Positions 13,801 to 26,250 are shown, counted from the stretch's first letter. The stretch: 64,000 nt of DNA from Sapria himalayana (GCA_029783825.1 JAREIK010002653.1:223117-287116), one strand, 5' to 3'. Program-made: numbers and translations. Notes: generated from the letters alone by a model not told the origin.

Positions 13801-13880
13801 ACCACTATATAATAATAATTATTAAAAAAATAATAAGTTTAGAAGTATTATTATTTAAAAATCAAACTAAAAAGTAAGAT

Positions 13881-15250
13881 GTATACTAATGTTGGATCTG
13901 GAATATAATTCTCTTATTATCATAATGTTCAAATAATTTTTTTTAAATGATATAAGAAAGTATCATTTGGTATAAGTTTTTTTTACTTTATAGATTATAT
14001 TATGTCACTTACTTTGAAAGAAAATAACATTCAAAATGTTCATTGTTGAATTTATTTAATTTTATATCGAAGATATATCACATACTTCTCAAAATCTAGC
14101 TAAGAAAATACATAAATCTATAAGATTATAGTCCATATTATAATTGAAGAAAAGAGGATATACTATTAATTTCTAATAATTTTGAATCTCACATTGCTCC
14201 ATTCAAAATAATTCTTGATTCAAAAAACAAAAAACTAGATAATAAAGGATATTATCATTGAAGCTAAAAATATTTCTCATATAAATGACTCAGAGCATCA
14301 TTTATCACAGATGTCATGAAATGTGTAACACTTGTTGAAATGCATCAACCTCAATTTAATCATGATTCCATTATACTGAATGGAATATCATGCCCACATC
14401 ATTTCAATGAAATGGTTGTACATATGGGCTAAAATTAGTTGTTTAATACATAGAGTTGTAAGAAATTAAAGGTAAAGTATCTTTTATTATATTGTGATTA
14501 TTTTTTTACATTTTTTATGTATTTTTAGCATTTAAATTGTAATATTCATGATCTAATTAGTACTTTTAAACATTCAGACATTTTGAACGAAATTTTGACA
14601 AGAGAACAAATGTTATAGAATATTTTGAAATTGTATAAGATTTCATGACAATTTTATGTGTAATATATTTTTTTTAGAACAAAATTCCCATAAATATTTT
14701 TTAAACTATTGGTCCAAAAATGATAGTTTTGGAAAATTAAAAATAAGAAAATATAAACAAAAATTACCAGTAACAATGTTCAAAATTGACACTTGCAATT
14801 CTAATCACAAAAGGAAAAAAGAGTGCAAAACACTACAGTCATCACTTATTGGTAGTGATAGCTTCTTAAATTGTGTATATCATATCATACAAGAATCGTG
14901 GTTATAATTATTCATAGAAGATATAACATTTGTATGTCCTTTGAATTACCTATGAAAATCAACTAAATTGATAGTAAAAAGAATCTGATAAAGTAAAAAA
15001 AAATCATAATGAAGTTATATAGAAAAACTAAAGTAGAAGTAACTCAAGTAAATAACAAGATTAAGAAAAATAGCAAAGTGGTCTAAACGAATAACTTTTG
15101 TATGCATATTATAAATTAATATCATGAGTAGCTAGTTAACAAGGCTAGGTAAGTAATCAATAAAATGTCATTTTGCTCTTGAAGAAAAAAAGTCGAAAAT
15201 AAAGTGTGAACAAAAAATTAAACTCAAAATGTCACTGTTTATGCTTTCAT
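13881..15250 (-). other. Copia leader/gag-position region, non-coding now
   Basis: Lies downstream (reverse strand) of an LTR-plus-primer-binding-site junction, so by position it is the 5' leader and gag region of a Copia element. It has no readable gag: only short frames such as 14656-14907, which has no family resemblance. Paired with 48061-49490 in the other arm. Confidence 0.45.
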
Positions 15251-15450
15251 TATGATAGAATTTAAGTCCACATAAATAAACATAACATACTAAACTAAAT
15301 AAACTTCATATATAAAGTGTACAAAGCTAACTCCTATATAAGAGACAAATTAAATTGGGACAACCCATATGTTGGTTACTCCAATTCATAGTGCAATAAA
15401 GTAAAACAATATAAAAAACTAAAAAACTTTAAACTACAAAATTATAAACT
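15251..15450 (-). repeat. Copia LTR 3' part with eroded primer-binding site
   Basis: The same sequence type occurs at 23275-23480 (same orientation) and 47890-48051 (opposite orientation), with matching words such as CATAAATAAACATAACATA. At its left edge the reverse strand keeps TATCATA, the remains of a tRNA-Met primer-binding site fused to the LTR end. Confidence 0.6.
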
Positions 15451-15469
15451 ACAACATCGTTATAATTTT

Positions 15470-16960
15470 CAAACAAAGTAACTACATATGAAAATCTCAC
15501 AACCCAAATTCTAAGTGTATATTTTAGGTCATATAATATTTTCACAATTTATAAAACATATCTAACTATGGTAACTATTTCATATGTACCTCTTTATCAA
15601 AGTCTCTAAAAAAATATATTCTTCACATCTAATTGATATATTCTTCATCTGTGAAATGATGGTCATGAAAAAAATTATCTATACTAAGACCATTTGGTCG
15701 CTAGAAAGAAAGTATCATAAAAATTCACATCATCTAAGTAAAGTTCCACTACAAGTCTTATCTTAAAAAGATATATTATATCATATGAGCAAGTCTTCTG
15801 AGTGAATATTCACTTATAATCAAAAATAGACATTCTAAAAAGTTGTGATACTAATTATCAAATCTCATTAAAATAGATAGCATATATATCTTTTATCATA
15901 GTCTAGCATCATCCTAGATAAGATAAATTCTTATAATTAAACCTGGGTATTTTAATACCATCAAAAGAAAATCTAAGAAAAAGTAAAAAATAATAGAAAT
16001 AACTACGACATAAGTAGTAAAATCAAATATTGAGTACATCTTCTTTGTTCCTTCCAAATGACAATTGCAAGATTAATATCAGAAAGACTAGATATAGAAT
16101 CATCTAGTTCATTAATAGACTCATCTCTAGTATGAGATCCTAGCATACATCTCCTCTTGTTATGGATTTTAACATCTAAGTAAGCAAGTTTCCCAATTTA
16201 TTATAGACTCGTAGACTATTATTTCATTTGAAATTGAGAGATTTTTCTTCCTAAAAAATTTCATCTTTTCAAGAACCAATTTAATTTATATTTGTTGGTA
16301 TATATGATGACTTTATATTAGTGACATCATATAATGTATCAAGTTTAGATTTAACTGATAGATAACTTTCTCTACTAGCTAATAATCTAGGCAAGACTAT
16401 GTGAGAAAGACAAATTAATAGATCTATGTGATCCAATAAAAAATAAATCTTACGAAAAATATATTATATTAACAATCACTAACACTTTACTAGGCTTTGA
16501 TGAACAATACTTGTACTTTTTTAGTACTAAAATATTCATGATATATATATCTTAAGGTCCTAGATTTCAACTTGTCTACTTCTAAGTTGAAATAGAAGTT
16601 GGATCAAATACTCACAAAAATTATGGGAAGCAAGTTGAATAAATCTCTCCTCAAGATATAGGATCTGAAAGATAATATGCTGGAAAAGGACAAAAAAATT
16701 TTTAATTGATGAGTTACTTTGAAGTTAAAATTATATCTTTCAAAAAATATTTCGAAACACTGCTAATAAAAATGAGAGTATGAGAAATCTAAACTAGATG
16801 TTTATTTTTTTATTCTACAATCTCATTTAAATAGATATATGTTAGTATAGAAAATATGATATATAATCTGATAATTTATATAGTAAGTGCTGAAAATATC
16901 TGACATATATATCAATGTATCATCACTTTTCTATTTTTATAATCTTTTTATTAAATTAAT
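15470..16960 (-). pseudogene. Copia pol relic (integrase to early RT)
   Basis: Reverse-strand pieces correspond to the late integrase region (16300-16960), the integrase-RT spacer (16000-16110), and the N-terminal part of the RT (15500-15950), where the end of the early RT is joined directly to LTR sequence near 15450. It therefore lacks the RT catalytic centre and RNase H. Its twin is 46240-47890, which carries the same truncated arrangement. Stops in all frames. Confidence 0.55.
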
Positions 16961-17700
16961 TTTTATCATTTTATAAAATATCTAAAATACAAAAAAAAAA
17001 GCTATGATGTATGATGAAAAAAAAATAAAAATGTAAAATGAAAATGATCATTAATAAAAATAACAAAAATACTTCAATCACTTTCGGGTATCATTTTTAT
17101 TAGGTAGGAGTAAGGACTTGAGTTAAGGATTCTCAACTTGGTCAATCATTATTGGCCAAGTTGAGAATATACAAGCACATAATCCAACACACTCAAACCG
17201 TTAATAAACTATACTACAATAAAAGCACATAAGCACATAAAATCATACTCAAAAATTTTTAATTTTACAATTAAACATCAATATATGAAAAAATAAAATC
17301 AAAATTAAAATATTTAGATAAACAAGTCTAAAAATGACTAACAGTATAACCATGAATAAGTGAAACAAGTTAAATAAATAAGAGACCAAATAAAATATTA
17401 TCATACTCAATAGCACTCAAGTGATGGCCATAGACTACAAAATAGCCAATATATATGCAAATAATATAATAAAAAAACATGATCACTTGTTGCATTTCTT
17501 TTTAACTTTATTGTACTTTTTAATATAAAATTTAACATAAATAAAAAAAATAATAGTTAAAATAATATACTAAATATTATACAGAAAGCTTATTATATAG
17601 AGGGCAAATAGTTAGAGTAGCTCACAAGTTGAGCGCTCTAATCAATACATAAAAAAGAAAAATTGAAAATCTAAATACTCTTCATCAAGCTAATAAGTAC
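16961..17700 (-). repeat. Copia LTR-like segment between two pol pieces
   Basis: Placed directly after the RNase H end of the neighbouring pol relic, where a 3' LTR is expected. A conserved block at 17101-17195 (including CTCAACTTGG and its near-inverse CCAAGTTGAGAA) is shared with 46020-46130. LTR ends are not sharp. Confidence 0.45.
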
Positions 17701-19444
17701 AAGTCTACAATATCTAGATTGGAAAAAAGAAATGTTAGATAAGACCTCTTCAAGATATTAAAGAAGATAAAAAATAGTTATTTTGTCGTCGAATTATATG
17801 TCTCATTGTTTAATTATTATAGTAAAATATAGTTGGAGAAGATAATAAATATGCAAGCTTATAGAGTAGATATTGAATCCAAAGTATATCATAGGTAACT
17901 ATCATCATCATTCTAAACTCTGCCTCTACACTTAATCTTGAAACAACTATCTGAATTTTATTTTTCTAAATGACAAGATTACTTCCAAAAAAAGTATTTA
18001 ATCTTGTAGTAGATATTCTCTAGGTATATACTAGTATCTAACTCGAATCAAAATTAATAATACCTTACTAACTGCAAGTGCCCATAATCCCTCAAATAGA
18101 TATTAAGTCTATGCAACTTCTTCACATACCTAAATATATAAAAAATTGCAATAAAATAAATATATCAAAGAGAATCTAGAAAATGCCTAACGATGCTAAC
18201 TATATATAGCATGGTCATAATCAGATAGTTAATATTTTTTATAATTTTCATATAAATAATAGAGCCAACTAAAGATATCACATTAGAAGTAAAATAGTGC
18301 CAAGATCAATAACAATATTTGAAGAGCACATTCCAAAAGACCAACATTTATAAGAATATCAAGGGTTTGTATCATCTCTATAACAAGATGTTGCCCCTCA
18401 TAGAACAACCAACAAGTTGTCTCTATACAAAGAAAATATCTGAGAAAACTAATATTATTTATCTGAAATTATATCTAAAAGTACTTCAATTAGGTAATCT
18501 TCGACTCGTCATTTTTCATAATCATAATGTCATCTACATAGATAATTAGCAAAAGTATTATGTCATCAAGACTCATTTGGAAGAACAAAAAAGAATCAAT
18601 AACATAAATGTATAACTCAAATGATGTGACTGCCTGTGAAAATATTACTACTTGGATCTCGATGACTACTACAAGCCATACAATATCATTTATAATCTGC
18701 TTAGAACACTTGGTTGTACTACTCTAAACCCTACTGGTAGATGCATATACATCTCCTCTTTAAGATCACTATGAAGAAAAATATTATTCACATATAGCTG
18801 GTATATCCTCCAACTATAAAATGAAAGCAAAATAATAATATGTACTACTATGAGATGTCATCTTAGTCACTAGAGATTTAAGTGTTCTGATACTACACAC
18901 CAAATGTCTATGTATATTTTCTCACTACAAGTCTCAGCTTAAGAAGATGTACATTTTCATTTTGACATGTTTTTATAGTAAATACACACATGCAACTAAT
19001 AATTTACATCCCAAAAATATTGATATTAGTTATTAACTCTCATTAGAGTATATAATATGTATTTCATCTGTTATAGCCTAACAACATCATGGATAAGATA
19101 ATACCTCACAAGGAAATTAAGGTATACAAATGCAATCAAGATAAATAATAAAAAAGACAATAAAAAAGAAATAAGACAAAAATATGACAAAACATATAAA
19201 ATCATGTACTAGGTGTAGGGCTGTGCACGGGTCCTGGAGAACCCAAACTAAACCGAAAAACCGAACCGAAAATATCCAGAACCAAATATATCTATTGACC
19301 ATTTGACTTTATCCGAACTGAACTGGTCCGAAAATTTTTAATGGAGCAGGTATGGAGAACATGAATTCTCCAAACCGAGAACCGAACCAAACTGTCCTGA
19401 ATTACATTGAACCGAAGAACCGAAACCAGAATTGATAATTTACT

Positions 19445-19490
<46 letters not shown>

Positions 19491-21118
19491 AAGTTTAAAA
19501 TTATTTGTTTTAAATGAAATTTAATATTATTTTGATAATTAATTATATAGGCAATTGAACAATTACTAATTGATCACTTACTGTGTATATATATATATAT
19601 ATCATAGTCATGGCCATTGAATTTGTATATTGTGTATTAAATACTAGTTGAACCTGATTTCTGAATCTGATGTTAAAAATTGCAGATTACTGGAGACATT
19701 TTGGTAATTCTCTGCGTTTGAAAATCCACCAGTTGGTGGTGAAGAGTCTTAGATTATGCTAAGTGTGTTGAGATATCATTATACTGTTGTTAAATTATTC
19801 TAATGTTTAAATTTAGTTATTGTGTGCAATTTTGATTTATATTATATTTTTTGGTAGGAATATTGGTGTTTTTATATTACTAAGCAGGTTTGAATATTCA
19901 AAATTAATTTTAAATAAAGAGAGAAAGGTGTAGTAAATTAATTTGAGTTTTAATTTAATTCATATAAATTCTTCAAAATTCTCCATTTCTCCGGTCCGAA
20001 TTGATCCGAATTGATTTCTCCATTTGCTTCGTTTCTCCGCTCCGAATTGCTCCGAAAATTCGGAGCAATTAGGAGCGGAGAATTAATTATTCAGTTCGGT
20101 TCCGGAGAATTAGTTTTGAAATTCTTCGAAGTTTGGTTTGGGTCCGGAGAATACTCATTCTCCGACTTGCTCCGAACTGTGCACAGCCCTAACTAGCTGC
20201 AGCTTATATATCCCTTCCGAAGAGTGATCAAAAGATTGAGATCAAAATGAGTGACTGCAAGTTTGCATTGCTCCTTGATAGACTCATTTCTTGTCTAATT
20301 AGGCTGAGCATATCTTTTTCTTTGATATAAACTTCAAGTCCTAGGTTATCAAGTATCATGGTTATTGACTCAAAAAAACAATGAGTCTATATTGATAAAG
20401 ACTCTTATAATACTACATATAGGTATGAATGAGGCCACCTATTCAAAAACACTCACTTTCTCTCGACTCAATAATCTAAATTTTTTACAAGTATCATAAC
20501 TCTAAAGGAGTGACATCATACTCAAAACTAACATGATCAAATGTGAACGATGGGTGACTCTCTTCCAAAATAGATCAAGACAATGTTATAGGTAAGTAAG
20601 TAAAATTAATGCATCCATGTGCAATATTTAGATTCACACTATTCTAAGCTCGTTGAAAAATGAGTGATAGTAAAAAAAATAACATCCATACTTATTAAAA
20701 TTATATCAATATTTGATGAGAAATATGTATACCCTAATTGTATATTAGAATATATAAGAAGAGAACAACTCAAGGCTTTAGATACTAGTATATCCCATCA
20801 TATAAAGTGATCAAAGGCAAAACAAGTTCATCAAAAAATTATGTAAAATGAGAAAAAGTAACTATTCAAGATGTAAGATCTAGAAGGATGTGTATTAAGA
20901 AAAGACAAAAGAGAGCATCAGATTGATGAGGTTTATTATAACTAAAACCATTTCTCTCCAAAAAAGATTTGGAACACTTCCTCCAACAAGGAGTGTCTGC
21001 GTCATCTCAATCAAATATTAATTTTTTATTTTAGTTATCTCATTTTGTTAGGATATATCAGCACAAGAAGTCTAATATATGTTAAATAAGTCTGACATAT
21101 ATTCTAATTACTATTCGA
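17700..21118 (-). pseudogene. Copia pol relic (integrase, RT, RNase H)
   Basis: Reverse-strand pol relic interrupted by the hAT element at 19216-20191. Integrase-like sequence occupies about 20660-21118, the variable spacer 20200-20660, early RT 18600-19200. The RT catalytic Tyr-Val-Asp-Asp is intact at 18529-18540, followed by an Asp-rich stretch and the segment that leads into the connection domain (18390-18500). RNase H sequence lies at 17740-18130. Many stops and small deletions. Family: Ty1/Copia, by the domain order integrase before RT. The integrase is cut at 21118, where DNA switches to a forward-strand Copia piece. Confidence 0.65.
19208..20199. mobile_element. Non-autonomous hAT element with 8-bp target duplication
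   Basis: The element proper is 19216-20191 (976 bp). Its termini are inverted: TAGGGCTGTGCAC at 19216-19228 and its reverse complement at 20179-20191. Flanking 8-mers ACTAGGTG (19208-19215) and ACTAGCTG (20192-20199) match at 7 of 8 positions, the duplication length of hAT elements. Subterminal regions carry many short repeats (AACCGAA on the left, TCCGAATTGCTCCGAA-like on the right), typical transposase-binding clusters in hAT MITEs. The middle is AT-rich with two (AT)n runs (19448-19486, 19585-19602). No transposase coding sequence. The paired site in the other arm (43873-43886) lacks it. Confidence 0.88.
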
Positions 21119-21752
21119 CCAAATATAATATATAATCAGTATAGTTAGTTATTTCCTTGATTTTTCTTGGCATGTTCACCCAAGTATAACTATTTGCATA
21201 AAATGATATGTGAAGAAGTCTATAGGACTTTGGATCTCTTTTAGAGATCATGAGCATTTATAGTTAGCTAGATATTTAAATTCAAGTTTATCAACTTGCA
21301 TAGAGAAAAGATCCATGACAGACTTTTATACTATCCTTGGAAGTAATATTATCTCTTAAAAAATAAAAGAAAAATAATTATTTTGAGATCCAATGTTGAG
21401 AAAGAATTCAAGATGATGGTGACTGACATTTTCAAGATACTTTGGATCCTACACATGCTTGAGGAGATCAAATATCCACATTTTTCTTCCATTACTCTTT
21501 ACTAGAGATCAAGAATCCATATTTTTCTCCCACACATATAATATTAAATCTAGTATTTAATGAGTGGATGAAATACATAGAGATGAATTTCTTATACCTA
21601 TGGAAAAAATCCAAAATGAAACCATTACAATAGCATATATTTATATAGCAGAACAATCAAAGAACATCTTCATGAATGCCTTGATAAAGTCTCAGCATAA
21701 TATTCTTTTTTACAAGCTTAATATTTTAGACTTGTACGTACCAATTTGTTAG
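21119..21752 (+). pseudogene. Copia RNase H C-terminal relic, forward
   Basis: Forward-strand reading gives the last part of a Copia polyprotein: a 'chain-of-repeats' RNase H segment (21190-21400, with the ISxxKNKRK-like region near 21345-21375) and the terminal stretch at 21640-21752, where residues such as HNILFYKLNILDLY precede a stop. This terminal signature matches those at 45420-45510, 53780-53840 and, reversed, 23590-23700. No RT core upstream: the piece begins abruptly at the end of the inverted-repeat arm. Confidence 0.65.
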
Positions 21753-21756
21753 GAAG

Positions 21757-23261
21757 TGTTATATATTTTTTTGCTTTTTTATACTTTTTCTTTTTATATA
21801 ATATTGATATGAATGCCTAATGAAACAACTGCACCAATAGAATTTTTCCATTATATAAAAGGATCATTTGTATAATTTCATTATTAAGTTATTGTGTTGT
21901 GTATTGCTTCTAAATCACCTTGTGCATGTAATATGGTTATTGGATATTGAGTAAACAATTCATAGTATGAAGTAGAAGAACAAATTATAAGAGCTATGAT
22001 ACTTGGGCCTTGGGAGCATAGAATGATATGTTTTTCCAACATTGAAAAAGAATCTCGAATATCTCCTTTCAGCAAAAGTTATAGTGGGATGACTAGTGAG
22101 GACCCTTAGATGAATCTAGTAGTTGATGTGTTTTTCTCAACTATATGTAGTGCTTTGAATCTTTACTTCAGAAATAATATCAAACAACTTTTCCTAATCT
22201 ACCCCATCCACTTGTAGGGTGTAAATTGAATTGAGACTCTCTTATCTCTACCTTCACTATAACTAGTACCCTCTCCACTACTAGCAAGTACAACATGAGA
22301 TGTTTCTTCACTATTTCTCAATTTACCTCACAAACTAAACAGCTCAATGGCAAAACAATGGCCTAGTAACAAACTTTTTATCTTCTAAAACATGGTTGTG
22401 GAATGTTGAAAAGTTATTGGACAGTGACTATGAGAATATCATGCACAAATATTTTTTAAGCATTTCACTCTTTCTAGCATCAACCTCAATTTGGAATGCT
22501 TGTGGGAACTACGTATCCAAACTCATTAATCCTCATTAATCCTTTCTAGTCTCAGTAAAAAAGCTAAATAACTACATCATATATATGTTTCGTTTGAGAA
22601 TAGTCTAATAATACAACAAATTCAGATAAAATCTTCATGTCGTGCGAGATAAAAAGTTGAAGTCAATTCTAACAAGATTAATTCTCACATCACTGTTAGG
22701 CTGAGAATCTACCTTCACTCACTTTTCCCTCGATTCATCATTGGGTAGTTCTTTTGTTAGGTGATTTAACATTCCATCATCGAAGAGCCAAGTCATGACT
22801 CTTTAATTCACAATGAGTAATTCCAGGATTTTAGCTTCCAAATAGTAATAATTGAAATTTAAATATCCTCAAAAAATATGTCATCCAAGACAAATCGCCC
22901 CTATGGAACAACTTACCCTAATTTGGATTATGTTTCTGTCCATATTAGGGATAGAAATGGTTTCCAAATAGTGTTTCACCAAAAATTAGGGTTTTGGTGA
23001 TGCCTTGTATTCCTGCCACCGACAATGGACCACCATTGGAAATGACTGACCACTACAACTTTCATGGCATGGACTTCGACACCCACTATGTGAATACTAG
23101 TCACACGGAATGAGTGTGACAATAGTAAATGGTGACTCATAGTAAATGTGCATCTCCTTCATTAGAACATGTGTGCATGACTATAACACACATATCCATG
23201 TGCACTATTCTAGTATAGTGCATTTGTCTTATCTTTCTAGGATTTCTTTTCCCTATGACAT
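21757..23261. other. LTR-like start, then unassigned Copia leader region
   Basis: Directly after the RNase H stop, 21757 begins TGTTATAT, a plausible forward LTR start, with a TATA-like box (TTATATAAAAGG) at 21852-21863; its end is not visible. From about 22.1 to 23.26 kb the DNA lies downstream, on the reverse strand, of the primer-binding site at 23262-23274, so it should be leader and gag of a reverse Copia. Small frames there (for instance 21884-22075 reverse) have no recognisable domain. Confidence 0.4.
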
Positions 23262-23585
23262 TGGCTATGATACATGTTAGAATTCAATGTCACCTAAATA
23301 AACATAACATAATAAATTAAATAAACTCCACGTGATGAGTGTACAAAGCAAGCCTTTATATAAGAAGCAAATTGGATTACAACAACCCAATTATTGGGTG
23401 CCCTCATTCATGTACGTTGGGGTAAACCAATATATAAAAACCCAAAAAATAAATTACAAAGTTATTGTTATAAAATAATATTAAAAAATAAATATGATAA
23501 CATTAATGATAAAATGTATAAATTAAATATATTTATATAATGGGAAAAAAATGATTAGAACAACTCACATGTGTACATACAAATC
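23262..23585 (-). repeat. Copia LTR with primer-binding site
   Basis: On the reverse strand the LTR ends in CTAACA at 23275-23280 and is followed by TGTATCATAGCCA (23262-23274), a near-consensus primer-binding site for initiator tRNA-Met. The LTR body is shared with 15256-15450. Its other edge meets the RNase H end of a Copia pol (23580 onwards), so pol, one LTR and a new leader are arranged in tandem sharing a single LTR, the outcome expected from recombination between tandem copies. Confidence 0.65.
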
Positions 23586-25420
23586 AACAATGCTAAACTT
23601 TAAGAAAAAAAAATTAAACTGAGGTTTCTTCAAGACATTTGTGAAAATGCTCGCAAGCTGCTCTAAAATCTCAATATATGTTTTAGTAATGATCTAGCCT
23701 TTAATTTTCATCCTAAGAAATAAACAATCCATTTCTATGTGCTTTATGTGCGCATGAAACACTAGATTGAATGCAATATGTTTCACTGATTAACTATCAT
23801 AATGAAGGATGGTGAGAGAAGATGTGAATATCTTTTCTCATCAAATAGATTACGTATTCAAAATAGGGGAAGTATTAATTATGTAGTTAATTTGAAAATA
23901 AATAGTATTAAGGTACTAAGAATTGATATTATATCAATCAGTACACTTGAAAAAAAATTATTATGATTGAGGAAGTAAAGTGATAAGTATTACATTAATG
24001 TTGTAGGTAGTACCTTAATTTGACTATTAACGTAGTATTTACAGTAAGTTAAGGTAGTATCTACAGTAAATTAAGGTAGTACTCATCATTTTAGTTCATT
24101 AATCAAAATAATTTTTTTTTCAATTGTACTGACTATTATAATATCACTTCTTAGCACCTTATTCCCATTTATTTTCAAATTAACTACCTGAACATACTTC
24201 TCCCTTCGAAATATCATACAAGTAACTATCATTATCTTGATGAACTCACTCTATCTCTATATTAGATCATGAAATAATAATTTATTCTTACATTTCTATG
24301 AGACAATATTATATCCAAAAAAAATACAAAACTACATCACAAATCTTCTCTCATTGCATGCTAATATCAAACTCAAATATGAATATATAGTTAACTACGA
24401 GTATTCATGATCTCTTAAAGATTTCCCAAGTCCCAAAAACTTTTTCACATACTTCAATATGTGAAGAGTTGCATCGAGATGAACTTATTGGGAAGAATCT
24501 ATAAAACTACTAATTATACTGACCATGTATGTTATATTGAATATCATCATAATCAAAATAGTTGCATCAAAAATGAATTTTATATTTAAATAAATAAAAG
24601 CATCTACTAATATACAATCCAAAAAAATATCTACAAGAATATCAAATGTATATCTCCTCTATGATAAGATGATATACCTCTTATAATAAGTCATCTCTAT
24701 GCAAAAAAAATATCTGAGTCACATAAGGTCATCCACTTAAGATTATGTTTTAACATACTCATTCGGTTGACTAATGTCTAATTCATTATATCTAATAATA
24801 AAAATATCATCTGCATAGGCAATCAACAAAAGTATTTTTTCCATCAGAACTCCTTTAAAAAAAAAAGAAAAATTTAAAACAAATCTATATAATGCAAATG
24901 AGATGAATGCATGTGAAAACCTCAAAAACCAAATATTAAATGATTATTTTAGGCCATACAATATCTTTCAAAATCTACAAATTAAATCCAATTATGCTGC
25001 TTAAAACTCAAGTGGTTGATTCATATATACCTCATACTCAAGGTCATCATGAAAAATTATATTTTTTACATCTAGTTAGTAAATTTGCCAACCGTGACAT
25101 GTTGCAATTGCAAGATAAATAAGAATTTTTATTGAGATCACCTTGGTCACTAAAGATTAACTATTCTATTAGTCTATAACAAATGCCTAGGTGAATCCCA
25201 TTACTACAAATCTCACCTTAAGACAATCTTTCTTTCCATCAGGATTTGTCATAAATTGAACATCAACATGCAATCATCAATAAACCTTCCTAAAATTTAT
25301 GATACTACTTCACGAGTCTCATTAGAGCAAAAAATATGTAACTCTTCTATAATAGTATGACATCATTAATAAAATAATGTCTCAAAAAAACTTGAATATC
25401 CCAACACTATCTAAAGAAGA
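23585..25420 (-). pseudogene. Copia pol relic (RT to RNase H)
   Basis: Reverse strand. The C-terminus at 23590-23720 gives FNFFFLKFSIVDLY, the usual end of Copia RNase H; further upstream a His-Ile-Glu-like and Asp-Cys stretch (23700-23760) follows the family. RNase H then resumes beyond the Mutator-like element (23866-24204). The RT catalytic motif reads Tyr-Ala-Asp-Asp at 24806-24817, inside an open stretch (24743-24925) that also holds the hydrophobic lead-in KILLLIAYADD. Early RT runs to about 25420. Several frameshifts. A second copy of the early RT segment follows at 25500-25830. Confidence 0.68.
23857..24213. mobile_element. Mutator-like foldback MITE with 9-bp target duplication
   Basis: The element is 23866-24204 (339 bp). 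Left and right ends are inverted repeats of each other over roughly 95 bp, starting GGGGAAGTATTAATTATGTA on the left and GGGAGAAGTATGTTCAGGTA when the right end is reverse-complemented, then sharing GTTAATTTGAAAATAAAT. It is flanked by TTCAAAATA (23857-23865) and TTCGAAATA (24205-24213), 8 of 9 identical. Long inverted repeats and a 9-bp duplication point to the Mutator superfamily. The short centre holds a 22-bp tandem repeat (24027-24083). No coding sequence. It interrupts the RNase H relic. Confidence 0.85.
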
Positions 25421-25499
25421 ATTAAAAAAATACAAGAAAAAAATAAAATTACAAAGAAAATACTATGAAATCAAGTACATAGTATATCTCATATATCTA

Positions 25500-26080
25500 T
25501 TCCAAGGAGGAATCAGAATATTGGTCACTAAAGATTAAGTATTATAGTAGTATACATCAAATACCTAGATAAATCCTCTCACTACAAATCTCATCTTAAG
25601 GTAAAAATCTCTTCATCTAGATTTATCATTATAGTGAACACCAACATGCATTCCTCAACAAACCATCCTAAAATTTATAATACTAGGTCCCAAGTTACAT
25701 TAGAGTAAAGATCATACAACGCTTCCATAATAGTATGATATCATAAATAAAATAATATCTAAGAAGAAAATTTGAATACCCAAATACTCTCAAGAAAAGT
25801 ATTAAAAGAAATAAAAGAAAAAAGATGAAGGTGCAATAAAATCTAAATAATCATGTACAAAGTACATCTCATATATCTATTTCAAAGACGGATCAGAAGA
25901 TCAAGATCTAAGTGAATGCCTACAAGATCATCTGGCTCCTTCATAGGCTCGCCTCTAGTTTGAGTAGGCTACGTATGTCAATCACTCTTCTATAATAGAC
26001 TATATCTATTGGGTGGATATTCTCCTAGTTATCAACTCAATATGCCTTTATAATAGTGAAGACTTATAAATTATTACATC
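25500..26080 (-). pseudogene. Second copy of Copia early-RT segment
   Basis: 25520-25800 repeats 25140-25420 at an offset of about 380 bp in the same orientation; shared words include CACTACAAATCTCA and AACATGCA, and ATAGTATGATATCAT versus ATAGTATGACATCAT. It is followed (reverse-strand upstream) by the integrase-RT spacer at 25900-25980. So the early RT of this Copia is present twice, by local duplication or by juxtaposition of two related elements. Not functional. Confidence 0.55.
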
Positions 26081-26153
26081 ATTTTGGCTAAGATGGGCCC
26101 TCCCTACCCAAAAAAATATTATTATCTCCAAAATCAATATAATCTAAATTTGT

Positions 26154-26156
<3 letters not shown>

Positions 26157-26250
<94 letters not shown>
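26157..26250. repeat. Compound (TA)n(TG)n microsatellite
   Basis: About 21 TA units pass directly into about 25 TG units. The TG run ends inside what should be the left terminus of the hAT copy at 26243. Confidence 0.98.

Larger units (their letters stand above)
13881..21118 (-). repeat. Left arm of a large inverted duplication of Copia mosaic
   Basis: This segment is the reverse complement, with moderate divergence, of 42955-49490. Landmarks pair in strict reverse order: 13890 with 49480, 14290-14360 with 48960-49060, 15250-15450 with 47890-48050, 16330-16400 with 46930-47050, 17100-17200 with 46020-46130, 18390-18560 with 44530-44700, 20520-20670 with 43430-43620, 21060-21118 with 42955-43090. 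The only large difference is a 984-bp gain in this arm (hAT element plus target duplication). The outer edge abuts the LINE; the inner edge abuts a Copia piece of opposite orientation. Confidence 0.8.
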
